Shown here: positions 24,655 through 32,542 of the stretch, piece by piece
How positions within the stretch are numbered: the stretch's first letter is position 1
Layout of the letters: each line of letters begins with the position of its first letter
DNA from: DAOPZJ01 sp964587625
GTDB taxonomy: Bacteria > Bacillota > Clostridia > Oscillospirales > JAKOTC01
DNA length: 51,874 bases
Reading direction: 5' to 3'
Assembly (NCBI GenBank): GCA_964587625.1
Contig: CAZPLU010000018.1
Location: 1 to 51,874 of the forward strand
The notes under the pieces: generated by a model
Seen by the model: only the letters and a program-made list of their open reading frames with translations
Databases searched by the model: none
Told to the model about the DNA's origin: nothing
Program-made: the position numbers and the translations under genes

Positions 24655-25653
24655 TTGGACACGAAGCAGCTTGTGACCGCATTGTGTGAACCGTTCGGCG
24701 GTTCCGGAAGCGAAAAGAGCGTCAACGACGTCATCTGCGGCATTTTAAAGGGCTATAAAACCGCGACCGACGCGATGGGCAACCTCGGGATAGAAATTAT
24801 TCCCAAACGCGCCGACAGGCCGATCGTCATGCTGACCGCGCACACCGACGAGATCTCTTTTATCGTCGGCGAGGTGCGCGGCGACGGCAGTTTGTTGTTG
24901 AGTCCGGTGGGCGGCGTCGACCGCCGCACCATATACGGGGCCAAAATCGCCGTACATACCAGAAGCGGTGACATTCCCGGCGTCATCACGAGCGGCGAAA
25001 CCGAGACCAGCCCCAAGGACAATATCACCGCCGAAATCGGTTATCCAAAAGACGGCTCGCCCGTCAGGCAGGGCGACCGTGCCGGATTTATCGCGCCGGT
25101 CTATGAGCTCTCGGACGGCGTTTTATGCGGACATGCCCTCGACGACCGCATCGGCTGCACCGTGATCGTCAAGGCCGCGCAGAATCTCTCGAAAAATCTC
25201 AATATCGGGGTCTATTTGCTGTTCGCGGCGCAAGAGGAGATCGGCTGCAGGGGCAGCGGCGCGGGCACGCACAACATCCTGCCCGACATCGCGATCGCCG
25301 TCGACGGCAGTTTCGGCGAAAACCCGGCCGCCGACGCGTCCAAGACCGGAAAGAGCGGAGAGGGGCCGATGATCGGCGTGTCCCCGGTTTTGTCGCAAAA
25401 GCACACCGACGGCCTGATCGCCGAAGCCAAAGCGCGCAAAATTCCCTGCCAGCTCGAAGTCATGGGCGGGGCAACCGGAACCGACAGCGACCGTATCACT
25501 TTCACCGACGGCGGCGTCGAGACCGCGCTGGTCTCGGTGCCGATGCGCAACATGCACACCGCGGTCGAGACCGTTCTGGTCTCCGACATCGACAAAAGCG
25601 CCAAGCTGATCGCGGCCTATGTGAATACTTTGGGAGGCGCGGCGAATGTTTGA
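24655..25653 (+). CDS. M42-family aminopeptidase/glucanase-type metallopeptidase
   Basis: A 332-residue member of peptidase family M42 (TET/FrvX-type, usually a dodecameric cytoplasmic aminopeptidase). Metal and catalytic residues are all visible: His63 and Asp65 in AHTDE, Asp163 in GHALDDR, Glu194-Glu195 in AAQEEIG, Asp217 in AVDGSF and His301 in RNMHT. The start is TTG at 24655 with AGAGGTG upstream. Its last 8 nt overlap a second M42-like gene that has lost these residues, so the two products are made together. Substrate preference is not predictable. Confidence 0.9.
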   Translation: MDTKQLVTALCEPFGGSGSEKSVNDVICGILKGYKTATDAMGNLGIEIIPKRADRPIVMLTAHTDEISFIVGEVRGDGSLLLSPVGGVDRRTIYGAKIAVHTRSGDIPGVITSGETETSPKDNITAEIGYPKDGSPVRQGDRAGFIAPVYELSDGVLCGHALDDRIGCTVIVKAAQNLSKNLNIGVYLLFAAQEEIGCRGSGAGTHNILPDIAIAVDGSFGENPAADASKTGKSGEGPMIGVSPVLSQKHTDGLIAEAKARKIPCQLEVMGGATGTDSDRITFTDGGVETALVSVPMRNMHTAVETVLVSDIDKSAKLIAAYVNTLGGAANV

Positions 25654-26599
25654 ATTGATCGAAAAATTGATGCAAATTGACGCGCCGACCGGGCGCGAGG
25701 CCCCGATGCGGGCGTTTTTGAACGCCTATCTGAACGGAAAGTGCGATTTTTATACGGATGCGATCGGCAATGTGATCGCGCATAAAAAAGGCGAAGGCAA
25801 AAAGCTCATGCTGACCGCGCCGATGGACGAACCGACATTTTTACTTAAAAAAGGCGAGAAGCCGTATTATAAGTTCGAGGCCGTTGGAAAAATCGGAGCG
25901 GCGCAAATATTCGGAAAAAAGCTGCGATTCGGCGGCAAAAGGGGCGTCGCCTCGGTCTGTCCGGTGCATCTTTCGAACGGCGATGACAAGCTGCCGAAAC
26001 CCGATTCGCTCTATTTCGAATGTTATGACGAGCCGGAGCAGGGCGCGTTCGGCGTGTTCGATTCCGAATTTTTTACTTGGGGCAAAGACGGCGGGTTGAT
26101 CGGCGGGAAGGCGCTCTCGTCCCGCGCTTCGGTCGCCGCGCTGCTCAAAACCCTCGACGAACCGGTCAAAGCCGACCTTTGGCTGGTCTTCGCCTCTTGC
26201 GGCAACCTCGGCGCGGGCGGCGCAAAAGCCGCCGCCGAGACGATTAGGCCGGACATCGCCATCATCGCGCAGGGCAACGAATGCGGCGTGCTCGACCCCG
26301 ACAAGGAGCCGGAAATCGGGCTTCCGGTCATCGATAGCGGCGCGGTGCACGACGAGCGGTTGTTGGACGCAATCAGAGCCGCCACCGAGACGCTTGGCAT
26401 TAAAACCGCCATCCCGACCAATCGCCCGAACTGTCCCGCGGGTGCGGTCGCACAATGCGCGGGCGGTATTAAGACGGCATTTTTGGCGCTGCCGACGCGT
26501 CTGCTCGGCTCCGATAACGAGGGCTGCCGCAAAAAGGACGTCGAAGCGCTCTTGAAACTGCTCTGTGCCGTCGTGAACGACGGGTTGGTTTCGTTATGA
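25646..26599 (+). CDS. catalytically degenerate M42-family paralogue
   Basis: 317 residues with the M42 layout (IDAPTGREAPMRAFL, DAIGNVIAHKKGEGKKLML) but the active site erased. The usual A-H-M-D-E reads A-P-M-D-E (Pro59 for the zinc His). G-K-A-L-D-D-R reads G-K-A-L-S-S-R (Ser158-Ser159 for the bridging Asp). The Q-E-E-x-G block reads C-G-N-L-G (Gly186-Asn187 for both Glu). The C-terminal zinc His is not evident. The frame is intact and codon use normal, so it is a maintained pseudoenzyme and not a dead gene. Overlap with the active M42 gene suggests a regulatory or structural partner in a mixed oligomer (inference). Confidence 0.75.
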   Translation: MFELIEKLMQIDAPTGREAPMRAFLNAYLNGKCDFYTDAIGNVIAHKKGEGKKLMLTAPMDEPTFLLKKGEKPYYKFEAVGKIGAAQIFGKKLRFGGKRGVASVCPVHLSNGDDKLPKPDSLYFECYDEPEQGAFGVFDSEFFTWGKDGGLIGGKALSSRASVAALLKTLDEPVKADLWLVFASCGNLGAGGAKAAAETIRPDIAIIAQGNECGVLDPDKEPEIGLPVIDSGAVHDERLLDAIRAATETLGIKTAIPTNRPNCPAGAVAQCAGGIKTAFLALPTRLLGSDNEGCRKKDVEALLKLLCAVVNDGLVSL

Positions 26600-27804
26600 A
26601 CGAAAAAGTCCTGCTGGCAGCGCAAAAAGCGGAACAAAAAATAAAAGCGCAGTTTGAAAAGATCGAACAGACCGAGCGCGTCTGCACCGAACGGGTGTTG
26701 CGGGCGTTTTCCGAGAACCGGGTCGGCGAGGCGCACCTGCTCGGCACGACCGGCTACGGCTACGGCGACCTCGGACGCGAGACGCTGGACAGGGTCTACG
26801 CGGCTGTCTACGGCACCGAGGACGCGTTCGTCCGCATCCAGATGGTCAGCGGAACCCATGCGATCTCCACCGCGCTGTTCGGCGTGCTGCGTCCGGGAGA
26901 TGAGGTTTTATCCATCACGGGGAAACCCTACGACACGATTTTGCCGGCGATTTTTAACAAGGGCGGGGGCTCGCTCGCCGATTTCGGCGTCAAGTTTGAT
27001 TGGTTGGAATTCGACGGAAAATTTGACCTTGATCAAATTCTTTTGGCGGCCGCCGACAAAAAAATGATCTATATCCAACGCTCCCGCGGCTATACGCTGC
27101 GGCGTTCGCTGACCGCCGCCGATATCGACAGGGTGATCGGGGAGATCCGCGCGAAGTTCCCGGAAATCATCGTCTTTGTCGACAACTGCTACGGCGAATT
27201 CGTCTGCGAGAGCGAACCCAAGGCCGACCTGCTGGCGGGCAGTTTGATCAAGAACGCGGGCGGCGGGCTGTGCCCTTGCGGCGGCTATCTGGCCGGGAAA
27301 AGGGAACTGATCGGCGCCTGCGCCGACCGGCTGTTCGCGCAGGGCATCGGGCGCGAGGTCGGGGCGACGCTGTTTCAAAACCGCGGCCTGTTCATGGGCC
27401 TGTTCATGGCGCCGCACGCCACCGCCGAAGCGCTCAAAACGGCGGTTTTCGCGGCCGCGTTGTTTGATGAACTCGACTTTGGGACCGATCCGGCCTATGA
27501 CGCCGAGCGCGCCGACATTGTGCAGCTCTTGAAACTGGGAAATCCCGAATTGTTAATCAAATTTTGCAAAGGGCTTCAAAGCGGCTCCCCGGTCGACAGC
27601 CATGTCAGCCCCGAGCCGTGGGAGATGCCCGGCTACGACAGCAAGGTCATCATGGCGGCGGGCGGTTTTATCTCGGGTTCCAGCGTCGAAATCTCCGCCG
27701 ACGCGCCGCTGCGCGAGCCGTTTGCGGTCTGGCTGCAGGGCGGATTGACCTTTGCGAGCGGCAGATACGCGGTTCTTCGCGCCGCCGAAGCGATTGTGTC
27801 ATGA
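26596..27804 (+). CDS. methionine gamma-lyase family PLP protein (YnbB/aluminium resistance type)
   Basis: A 402-residue PLP-dependent protein of the Met_gamma_lyase family, often annotated as aluminium resistance protein. LLGTTGYGYGDLGRETLD (about 48-65) and RIQMVSGTHAIS (80-91) form the cofactor pocket. Asp196 in VFVDNCYGEF is expected to contact the PLP ring, and Lys219 in GSLIKNAGGGLCPCGGY is the likely Schiff-base lysine. Cytoplasmic; the true substrate is probably a sulfur amino acid but is not proven for this subgroup. Its ATG overlaps the previous stop by 4 nt. Confidence 0.85.
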   Translation: MNEKVLLAAQKAEQKIKAQFEKIEQTERVCTERVLRAFSENRVGEAHLLGTTGYGYGDLGRETLDRVYAAVYGTEDAFVRIQMVSGTHAISTALFGVLRPGDEVLSITGKPYDTILPAIFNKGGGSLADFGVKFDWLEFDGKFDLDQILLAAADKKMIYIQRSRGYTLRRSLTAADIDRVIGEIRAKFPEIIVFVDNCYGEFVCESEPKADLLAGSLIKNAGGGLCPCGGYLAGKRELIGACADRLFAQGIGREVGATLFQNRGLFMGLFMAPHATAEALKTAVFAAALFDELDFGTDPAYDAERADIVQLLKLGNPELLIKFCKGLQSGSPVDSHVSPEPWEMPGYDSKVIMAAGGFISGSSVEISADAPLREPFAVWLQGGLTFASGRYAVLRAAEAIVS

Positions 27805-27830
27805 CGCCGGGTCATCGGGTCATAACGGCT

Positions 27831-27859
27831 TTGACTTATATTGGCGAAAGTGCTATAAT
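27831..27859 (+). promoter_or_regulatory. strong sigma-A promoter for alr
   Basis: TTGACT at 27831-27836, a 17-nt spacer and TATAAT at 27854-27859 with TGC before it (extended -10). It lies just after the upstream stop and inside a misleading in-frame extension of alr, so it also helps to set the alr start. Confidence 0.75.
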
Positions 27860-27920
27860 AACCACCATACAGAAACAGCGCCCGGCGATCGACCGGCCGC
27901 ATAAAAGAGCGGGTGTAAAT

Positions 27921-29036
27921 TTGAACGGTAACAAACAACGCGCGACGGCGACGATCCACCTCTCGGCGCTGCGCAAAAATTTCGAATATATCAAGGCGCT
28001 GACCGGCGGAACGTGTAAAATCTGCGCGATGGTCAAGGCGGATGCCTACGGCCACGGCGCGGTGGGCGTTGCCGTGGAACTGGCGCGCTGCGGAGCCGAT
28101 TATCTCGGGCTTGCCGATATTTATGAGGCCCGGACTCTGCGCGAAGCGGGCATCAAGACCCCGATTCTGATGATGGGCTACACGCCGAAATGCGATATGC
28201 CCCGCCTGCGTGAATACGGTCTGACACAAACGGTTTTCGATCTGGATTACGCCGAAATGCTGAACGATGCCGTCGATGGTAAAATCCGCTGCCATCTCAA
28301 ACTCGACACGGGCATGGGGCGGCTCGGCTATGTCTGCCCCGACGGCTTCCCGACGAAAGAAATTTTGCGCACATTGGAACTGCCGAACCTCGATTTCGAG
28401 GGGGTCTATACGCATTTCGCCAAGGCCGACGACACCGCAAGCGACCTGACCAGACGCCAGTTTGAAAATTTCACGGCGGTGCTTGCCAACCTCGCGTACG
28501 CGGGTCACAAGTTTCAAATCCGGCACGCGGCCAACAGCGCCGCGATCATGAACTTTCCCGACATGCACCTCGATATGGTGCGCCCGGGGATTATGTTGTT
28601 CGGTCTGATGCCCGACGGCGGAAAAAACGAACATTTGGTGCCGGTACTCGATTATGCGGGCGCGGTGGAATTGGTCAAAACCGTCAGTGCAGGCACCACG
28701 ATCAGCTACGGCGGCACCTACCGCTGCGAAACCGACAAGCGCATCGCCGTCGTCAGCTTGGGATATGCCGACGGCGTGAGCAGGACGCTCTCGAACCGGG
28801 GCTTTTTATTGGTCAACGGAAAACGCGCTCAAATCCTCGGCAGGGTCTGTATGGATCATCTGATGATCGACGCCGAAAAACTCGGAAAAATCGAATGCGG
28901 AACGCCCGCTTATATCATCGGCGGCGGTGCCAAAGGGAACACGGCCGACGAACTGGCTGAGCTCGAGGGGACGATCGGCTACGAGGTCTTGTGCCGTATG
29001 GTCGGCAGTCGGGTTAAAAAGATTTATACGGAGTAA
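27921..29036 (+). CDS. alr: alanine racemase
   Basis: A 371-residue fold-type III PLP enzyme making D-alanine for peptidoglycan. PLP lysine Lys39 in AMVKADAYGHG; KLDTGMGRLG; HAANSAAIMNFP; MVRPGIMLFG; SYGGTYRC containing the second catalytic Tyr; and VCMDHLMID. The start is placed at TTG 27921, just before NGNKQRATATIHLSALRKN. The frame is open far upstream, but a strong promoter at 27831-27859 and the lack of homology rule out the longer form. The ribosome binding site is weak (GAGCGGGTG), suggesting modest translation. It heads a forward run with the TraX-like and flavin reductase genes. Confidence 0.93.
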   Translation: MNGNKQRATATIHLSALRKNFEYIKALTGGTCKICAMVKADAYGHGAVGVAVELARCGADYLGLADIYEARTLREAGIKTPILMMGYTPKCDMPRLREYGLTQTVFDLDYAEMLNDAVDGKIRCHLKLDTGMGRLGYVCPDGFPTKEILRTLELPNLDFEGVYTHFAKADDTASDLTRRQFENFTAVLANLAYAGHKFQIRHAANSAAIMNFPDMHLDMVRPGIMLFGLMPDGGKNEHLVPVLDYAGAVELVKTVSAGTTISYGGTYRCETDKRIAVVSLGYADGVSRTLSNRGFLLVNGKRAQILGRVCMDHLMIDAEKLGKIECGTPAYIIGGGAKGNTADELAELEGTIGYEVLCRMVGSRVKKIYTE

Positions 29037-29045
29037 TTGCAAAAA

Positions 29046-29894
29046 ATGAGTATAACGGTATTAAAAATCATTGCGATCGTCTCAATGCTGATCGACCATC
29101 TCGGCGCTTCCGGCGTCGTGCCTTCGACCGATCCGTGGTACACGGTTTGCCGCGTCATCGGGCGGTTGGCGTTCCCGCTGTTTTGCTTTTGTGTCGCCGA
29201 AGGTCTGAAATACAGCAAAAATCGGATAAAATATATTTTTCGCCTGTTTTTATTCGCCCTGATCAGCGAAGTGCCGTTTGACCTGATGATCCACAGGACC
29301 TGGTTTACTTGGGCGGGTCAAAATGTCATGTTCACCCTGTTGCTTGCCGTGGTCGGCATAACGGTGTTCGAACAGCCCGAACTGCTCGGGAAACTGATGC
29401 AAAAATACGAAAAGAACCCCGAGACCTATGCCTATCAAAACGCCGACTGGGTCGTGAAGTCCTTTATACTGGCCATCTGCGCGGTGTTGGCGTTTTTGTT
29501 AAAAACCGACTACGCCTGGTTCGGCGTCTGTCTGATCTATGTGATGTATTTCACGGGCAGGTGGTCGAAACCGAAACGGTATATCGCCATCGCCGCCACG
29601 ATTATCGGCTACGGGCTGTTCAGTTCCTTGGTACCCGGCAGCGAGCTGAACGTGTCGGTCTTCGGCGGATATGGGGCAATTCCCTTCACCTCCTTGTACT
29701 TTTACACAATCAGCGTATATTATTGGCTGGCGGCGAGCGCGTCGTTGATTTTAATCATGCTGTATAACAATCGAAGGGGTAAGGGCTTAAAATGGCTGTT
29801 TTATGTCTTTTATCCCGCGCATATGCTGATTTTGTATCTTTTCGTCCGTTTCGACCTGATCTTTAAAATCGGAACTCTGATCGGGATAAACTAA
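29046..29894 (+). CDS. TraX-family membrane protein
   Basis: A 282-residue polytopic membrane protein of the TraX family. LKIIAIVSMLIDHLG near the start and RVIGRLAFPLFCFCVAEGLKYS are family hallmarks; about eight hydrophobic helices follow, and the end reads FYVFYPAHMLILYL. TraX of the F plasmid acetylates pilin; chromosomal homologues are thought to be membrane acyltransferases, with unknown targets. I use ATG 29046 rather than TTG 29037, since GGAG sits too close to the TTG. Confidence 0.82.
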   Translation: MSITVLKIIAIVSMLIDHLGASGVVPSTDPWYTVCRVIGRLAFPLFCFCVAEGLKYSKNRIKYIFRLFLFALISEVPFDLMIHRTWFTWAGQNVMFTLLLAVVGITVFEQPELLGKLMQKYEKNPETYAYQNADWVVKSFILAICAVLAFLLKTDYAWFGVCLIYVMYFTGRWSKPKRYIAIAATIIGYGLFSSLVPGSELNVSVFGGYGAIPFTSLYFYTISVYYWLAASASLILIMLYNNRRGKGLKWLFYVFYPAHMLILYLFVRFDLIFKIGTLIGIN

Positions 29895-29916
29895 CACATC
29901 GAAAGGCGGTCTCACC

Positions 29917-30420
29917 ATGGAATTTTCCGAACTCAAATTAGAACGACTCGACTTCAACCCGTTTGAGATGATCGGCGGATGGGCGTTATTGGCCGGCGGA
30001 AAACCCGACGACTTCAACATGATGACGGTCAGCTGGGGGCAGGCGGGCGTGCTTTGGAACAAAAACGTTGTGACGGTCTATGTGCGCCCGCAGCGCTACA
30101 CCAAGGGCTTTATGGACGCAAACGACGTCTTCACGCTCAGCTTTTTCGGACCCGAATGCCGCGGCGCTTTGTCGCTGTGCGGCAGCAAGAGCGGCAGAGA
30201 TATCGACAAAATGCATCAAAGCGGTTTGACCGCCGAACACCGTGGCGGCGCGGTTTTGTTCAATGAGGCCAAATTGATTCTGGTCTGTGAAAAACTCTAT
30301 GCCGGGCAGCTTGAAAAAGACGGTTTTATCGACCCGTCGTTGATCGAAGCCAATTATCCGAAAGCGGATTTTCACGCGTTGTATATCGGAGAGATCAAAA
30401 AGGTTTTGATAAAAAGATAA
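29917..30420 (+). CDS. flavin reductase-like FMN-binding protein
   Basis: A 167-residue protein with the split-barrel flavin reductase fold. GGKPDDFNMMTVSWGQAGVLWNKNV, VTVYVRPQRYTKGFMDAND and FTLSFFGPECRGAL match the FMN pocket region of clostridial members, which are mostly uncharacterised. Soluble, cytoplasmic. AAAGGCGG precedes the ATG. It sits 22 nt after the TraX-like gene and 42 nt before the GtrA gene. Electron donor and acceptor are not predictable. Confidence 0.85.
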   Translation: MEFSELKLERLDFNPFEMIGGWALLAGGKPDDFNMMTVSWGQAGVLWNKNVVTVYVRPQRYTKGFMDANDVFTLSFFGPECRGALSLCGSKSGRDIDKMHQSGLTAEHRGGAVLFNEAKLILVCEKLYAGQLEKDGFIDPSLIEANYPKADFHALYIGEIKKVLIKR

Positions 30421-30462
30421 TTTGCAAATTCGGGCCTTCGCTTGAAAGGATGTCCATTAAAT

Positions 30463-30948
30463 ATGGGGTTTAAAAAGACGGCTTTGGAAAAATCGGACAG
30501 CACGGCGGTGCAGTTTATGCGCTCGCTCGTGGTCGGCGGCGTCGCAACGGGCGTCGACGTCGGCGTCGCGATGCTGCTGGTTTACGGCTTTTCGGTCAGT
30601 GAGCAGTGGGCGGCTGCAATCGGGTTTATCTTCGGCCTGGCCGCCAACTATTTGCTCAGTGCGGTTTGGATCTTCAACAAGTCCCGGGTCACCACGCGGC
30701 TCGGCGAATTTTTGGTGTTCGCCGTCATCGGCGTTGTCGGTCTTGCGATCAAAGTCGGCCTGATCACGTTGTTTGAGCGTTGGATGGACAAGCCCTTCTT
30801 CGGCGAATGGATTTTTGCGAATCTCAACGAACTGATCCGTAACATAACGGCGACTATGATCGTCTTTATCTATAACTTCACCGCGCGGAAACTGATTTTG
30901 TATCGCAACAGATCCGAAAACAGGAAAAAGGAAGAAACATTGAAATGA
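30463..30948 (+). CDS. GtrA family membrane protein
   Basis: A 161-residue GtrA-like protein with four hydrophobic helices: FMRSLVVGGVATGVDVGVAM, GFIFGLAANYLLSAVWIFN, the FAVIGVVGLAIKVGLI segment and ATMIVFIYNFTARKLILYR. The last block, with basic residues following, is diagnostic. GtrA proteins are proposed flippases or partners that move polyprenyl-linked sugars across the membrane. The ATG at 30463 has GAAAGGATG upstream; a TTG at 30442 is less likely. It overlaps the FAD oxidoreductase gene by 4 nt. Confidence 0.85.
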   Translation: MGFKKTALEKSDSTAVQFMRSLVVGGVATGVDVGVAMLLVYGFSVSEQWAAAIGFIFGLAANYLLSAVWIFNKSRVTTRLGEFLVFAVIGVVGLAIKVGLITLFERWMDKPFFGEWIFANLNELIRNITATMIVFIYNFTARKLILYRNRSENRKKEETLK

Positions 30949-32510
30949 AACAGGTAATTGTAATCGGCGCAGGCCCCGCCGGATTGACCGCGGCGGACGA
31001 GCTGCTGCGCAGGGGCGGTTACGGGGTGACCGTGCTTGAGGAGAGCGGAGAAGTCGGCGGTATCTCGCGCACGGTGCGCTATAACGGCAACCGCATGGAC
31101 ATCGGCGGGCACCGGTTCTTTTCCAAATCCGACGAGATTATGAAGCGCTGGGAGCAATTGATGCCGCTGCAGGGCGCTCTCGCAATCGACGACAAAATCC
31201 TCGGTAGAGAACGGCCTGTTTTTCCGGGCGGCCCCGACCCCGAAATAGACGACCGGGTGATGCTGGTCCGCCACCGGGTCTCGCGTATTTATTACCTCAA
31301 GAAATTTTTCGACTATCCGATTTCGATGAAGGGCTCGACCGTCAGGGGGATGGGCTTGGGACGCACGCTGAAAGCCGGATTTTCCTATCTGAAATCGGCG
31401 ATCATCAAAAAGCCGGAGACCTCGCTTGAAAACTTTTACATCAATCGCTTCGGCAAGGTGCTCTACGGGATGTTTTTCGAGGGGTATACCGAAAAGCTCT
31501 GGGGGCGGCACCCGTCCGACATCTCCGCCGATTGGGGTGCGCAGCGGGTCAAGGGGCTCTCGATCCGCACGCTGTTAAAAGACATGTTGTCAAAGGCGTT
31601 CGGCAAAAAGAACAATAAAAACGCCGAGACCTCCTTAATTGAAGAATTTTGGTACCCCAAATTCGGACCGGGTCAACTCTGGGAGGGGCTCGCCGACGAC
31701 ATCGTCAAATGCGGCGCGGTTTTGAAAAAACATCACGCGGTTCGGCATTTGGCTGTACAAAACGGCAAAATAACGGGCGTGGTCTGCGAGACCCCCGAGG
31801 GTGAAAAAGCCCTCTCCGCCGACCTCGTGATCTCGTCGATGCCGCTGCGCGATCTGGTGCTCGGAATCGAGGGCGAAAAGCCGTCCGAGGACGTGCTGAG
31901 AATCGCAAAGAGCCTGCCTTACCGCGATTTCGTCACGGTCGGCCTGCTGGTTAAAAAGATGAATCTCAAAAACGAGACCGCGATCAAGACGCTCGGAGAC
32001 ATCGTGCCCGACTGCTGGATCTATGTGCAGGAGACCGAGGTCAAACTGGGTCGTATTCAGGTTTTTAACAACTGGTCGCCGTATATGGTCAAAGACCCCG
32101 AGCATACCGTCTGGATCGGTCTGGAATATTTTTGCGCCGAGGGCGACGATTTTTGGAACACGCCCGACGATGCGCGCGTAAAATTCGCGGCGGCGGAACT
32201 CGAAAAAATGGGCATCATCGGCGCGGACGACGTGCTCGACAGCCATTGCGAACGGGTCAAAAAGGCCTATCCCGCCTATTTCGACACCTATGCCGAAATT
32301 GACACACTGACCTCCTATCTCAATACGATCACGAACCTTTATTGCATCGGCCGCAACGGACAGCATCGTTATAACAACATGGATCACTCGATGATGACGG
32401 CAATCGTCGCCGTTGACGCGATCGAAACCGGCGGCGAAAAAGCGGCTGTCTGGAGCGTCAACACCGAGCAGGAATACCACGAGGCAAAGGACGCGGAGGA
32501 AAAATCATAA
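30945..32510 (+). CDS. FAD-dependent oxidoreductase (amine oxidase/UDP-galactopyranose mutase-like)
   Basis: A 521-residue flavoprotein. The dinucleotide site GAGPAGLTAADELLRRGG at 8-25 is followed by EESGEVGGISRT and MDIGGHRFFSKSDE, the pattern of the protoporphyrinogen oxidase/UDP-galactopyranose mutase/amine oxidase superfamily. The C-terminus has the second FAD block NLYCIGRNGQHRYNNMDHSM. No membrane helix. Homologues often lie in envelope polysaccharide clusters; here it is fused in an overlap to gtrA and followed by a GT39-like gene, so a sugar-lipid substrate is likely (inference). A plain desaturase or amine oxidase remains possible. Confidence 0.8.
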   Translation: MKQVIVIGAGPAGLTAADELLRRGGYGVTVLEESGEVGGISRTVRYNGNRMDIGGHRFFSKSDEIMKRWEQLMPLQGALAIDDKILGRERPVFPGGPDPEIDDRVMLVRHRVSRIYYLKKFFDYPISMKGSTVRGMGLGRTLKAGFSYLKSAIIKKPETSLENFYINRFGKVLYGMFFEGYTEKLWGRHPSDISADWGAQRVKGLSIRTLLKDMLSKAFGKKNNKNAETSLIEEFWYPKFGPGQLWEGLADDIVKCGAVLKKHHAVRHLAVQNGKITGVVCETPEGEKALSADLVISSMPLRDLVLGIEGEKPSEDVLRIAKSLPYRDFVTVGLLVKKMNLKNETAIKTLGDIVPDCWIYVQETEVKLGRIQVFNNWSPYMVKDPEHTVWIGLEYFCAEGDDFWNTPDDARVKFAAAELEKMGIIGADDVLDSHCERVKKAYPAYFDTYAEIDTLTSYLNTITNLYCIGRNGQHRYNNMDHSMMTAIVAVDAIETGGEKAAVWSVNTEQEYHEAKDAEEKS

Positions 32511-32542
32511 CCCCGGGTTTTTAAGCTCTGTGGTGTGAAAGG

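Noticed and set aside
25646..26599. Frameshifted or misassembled M42 gene
   Set aside because: The frame is uninterrupted over 317 codons with conserved M42 blocks throughout; only active-site residues changed.
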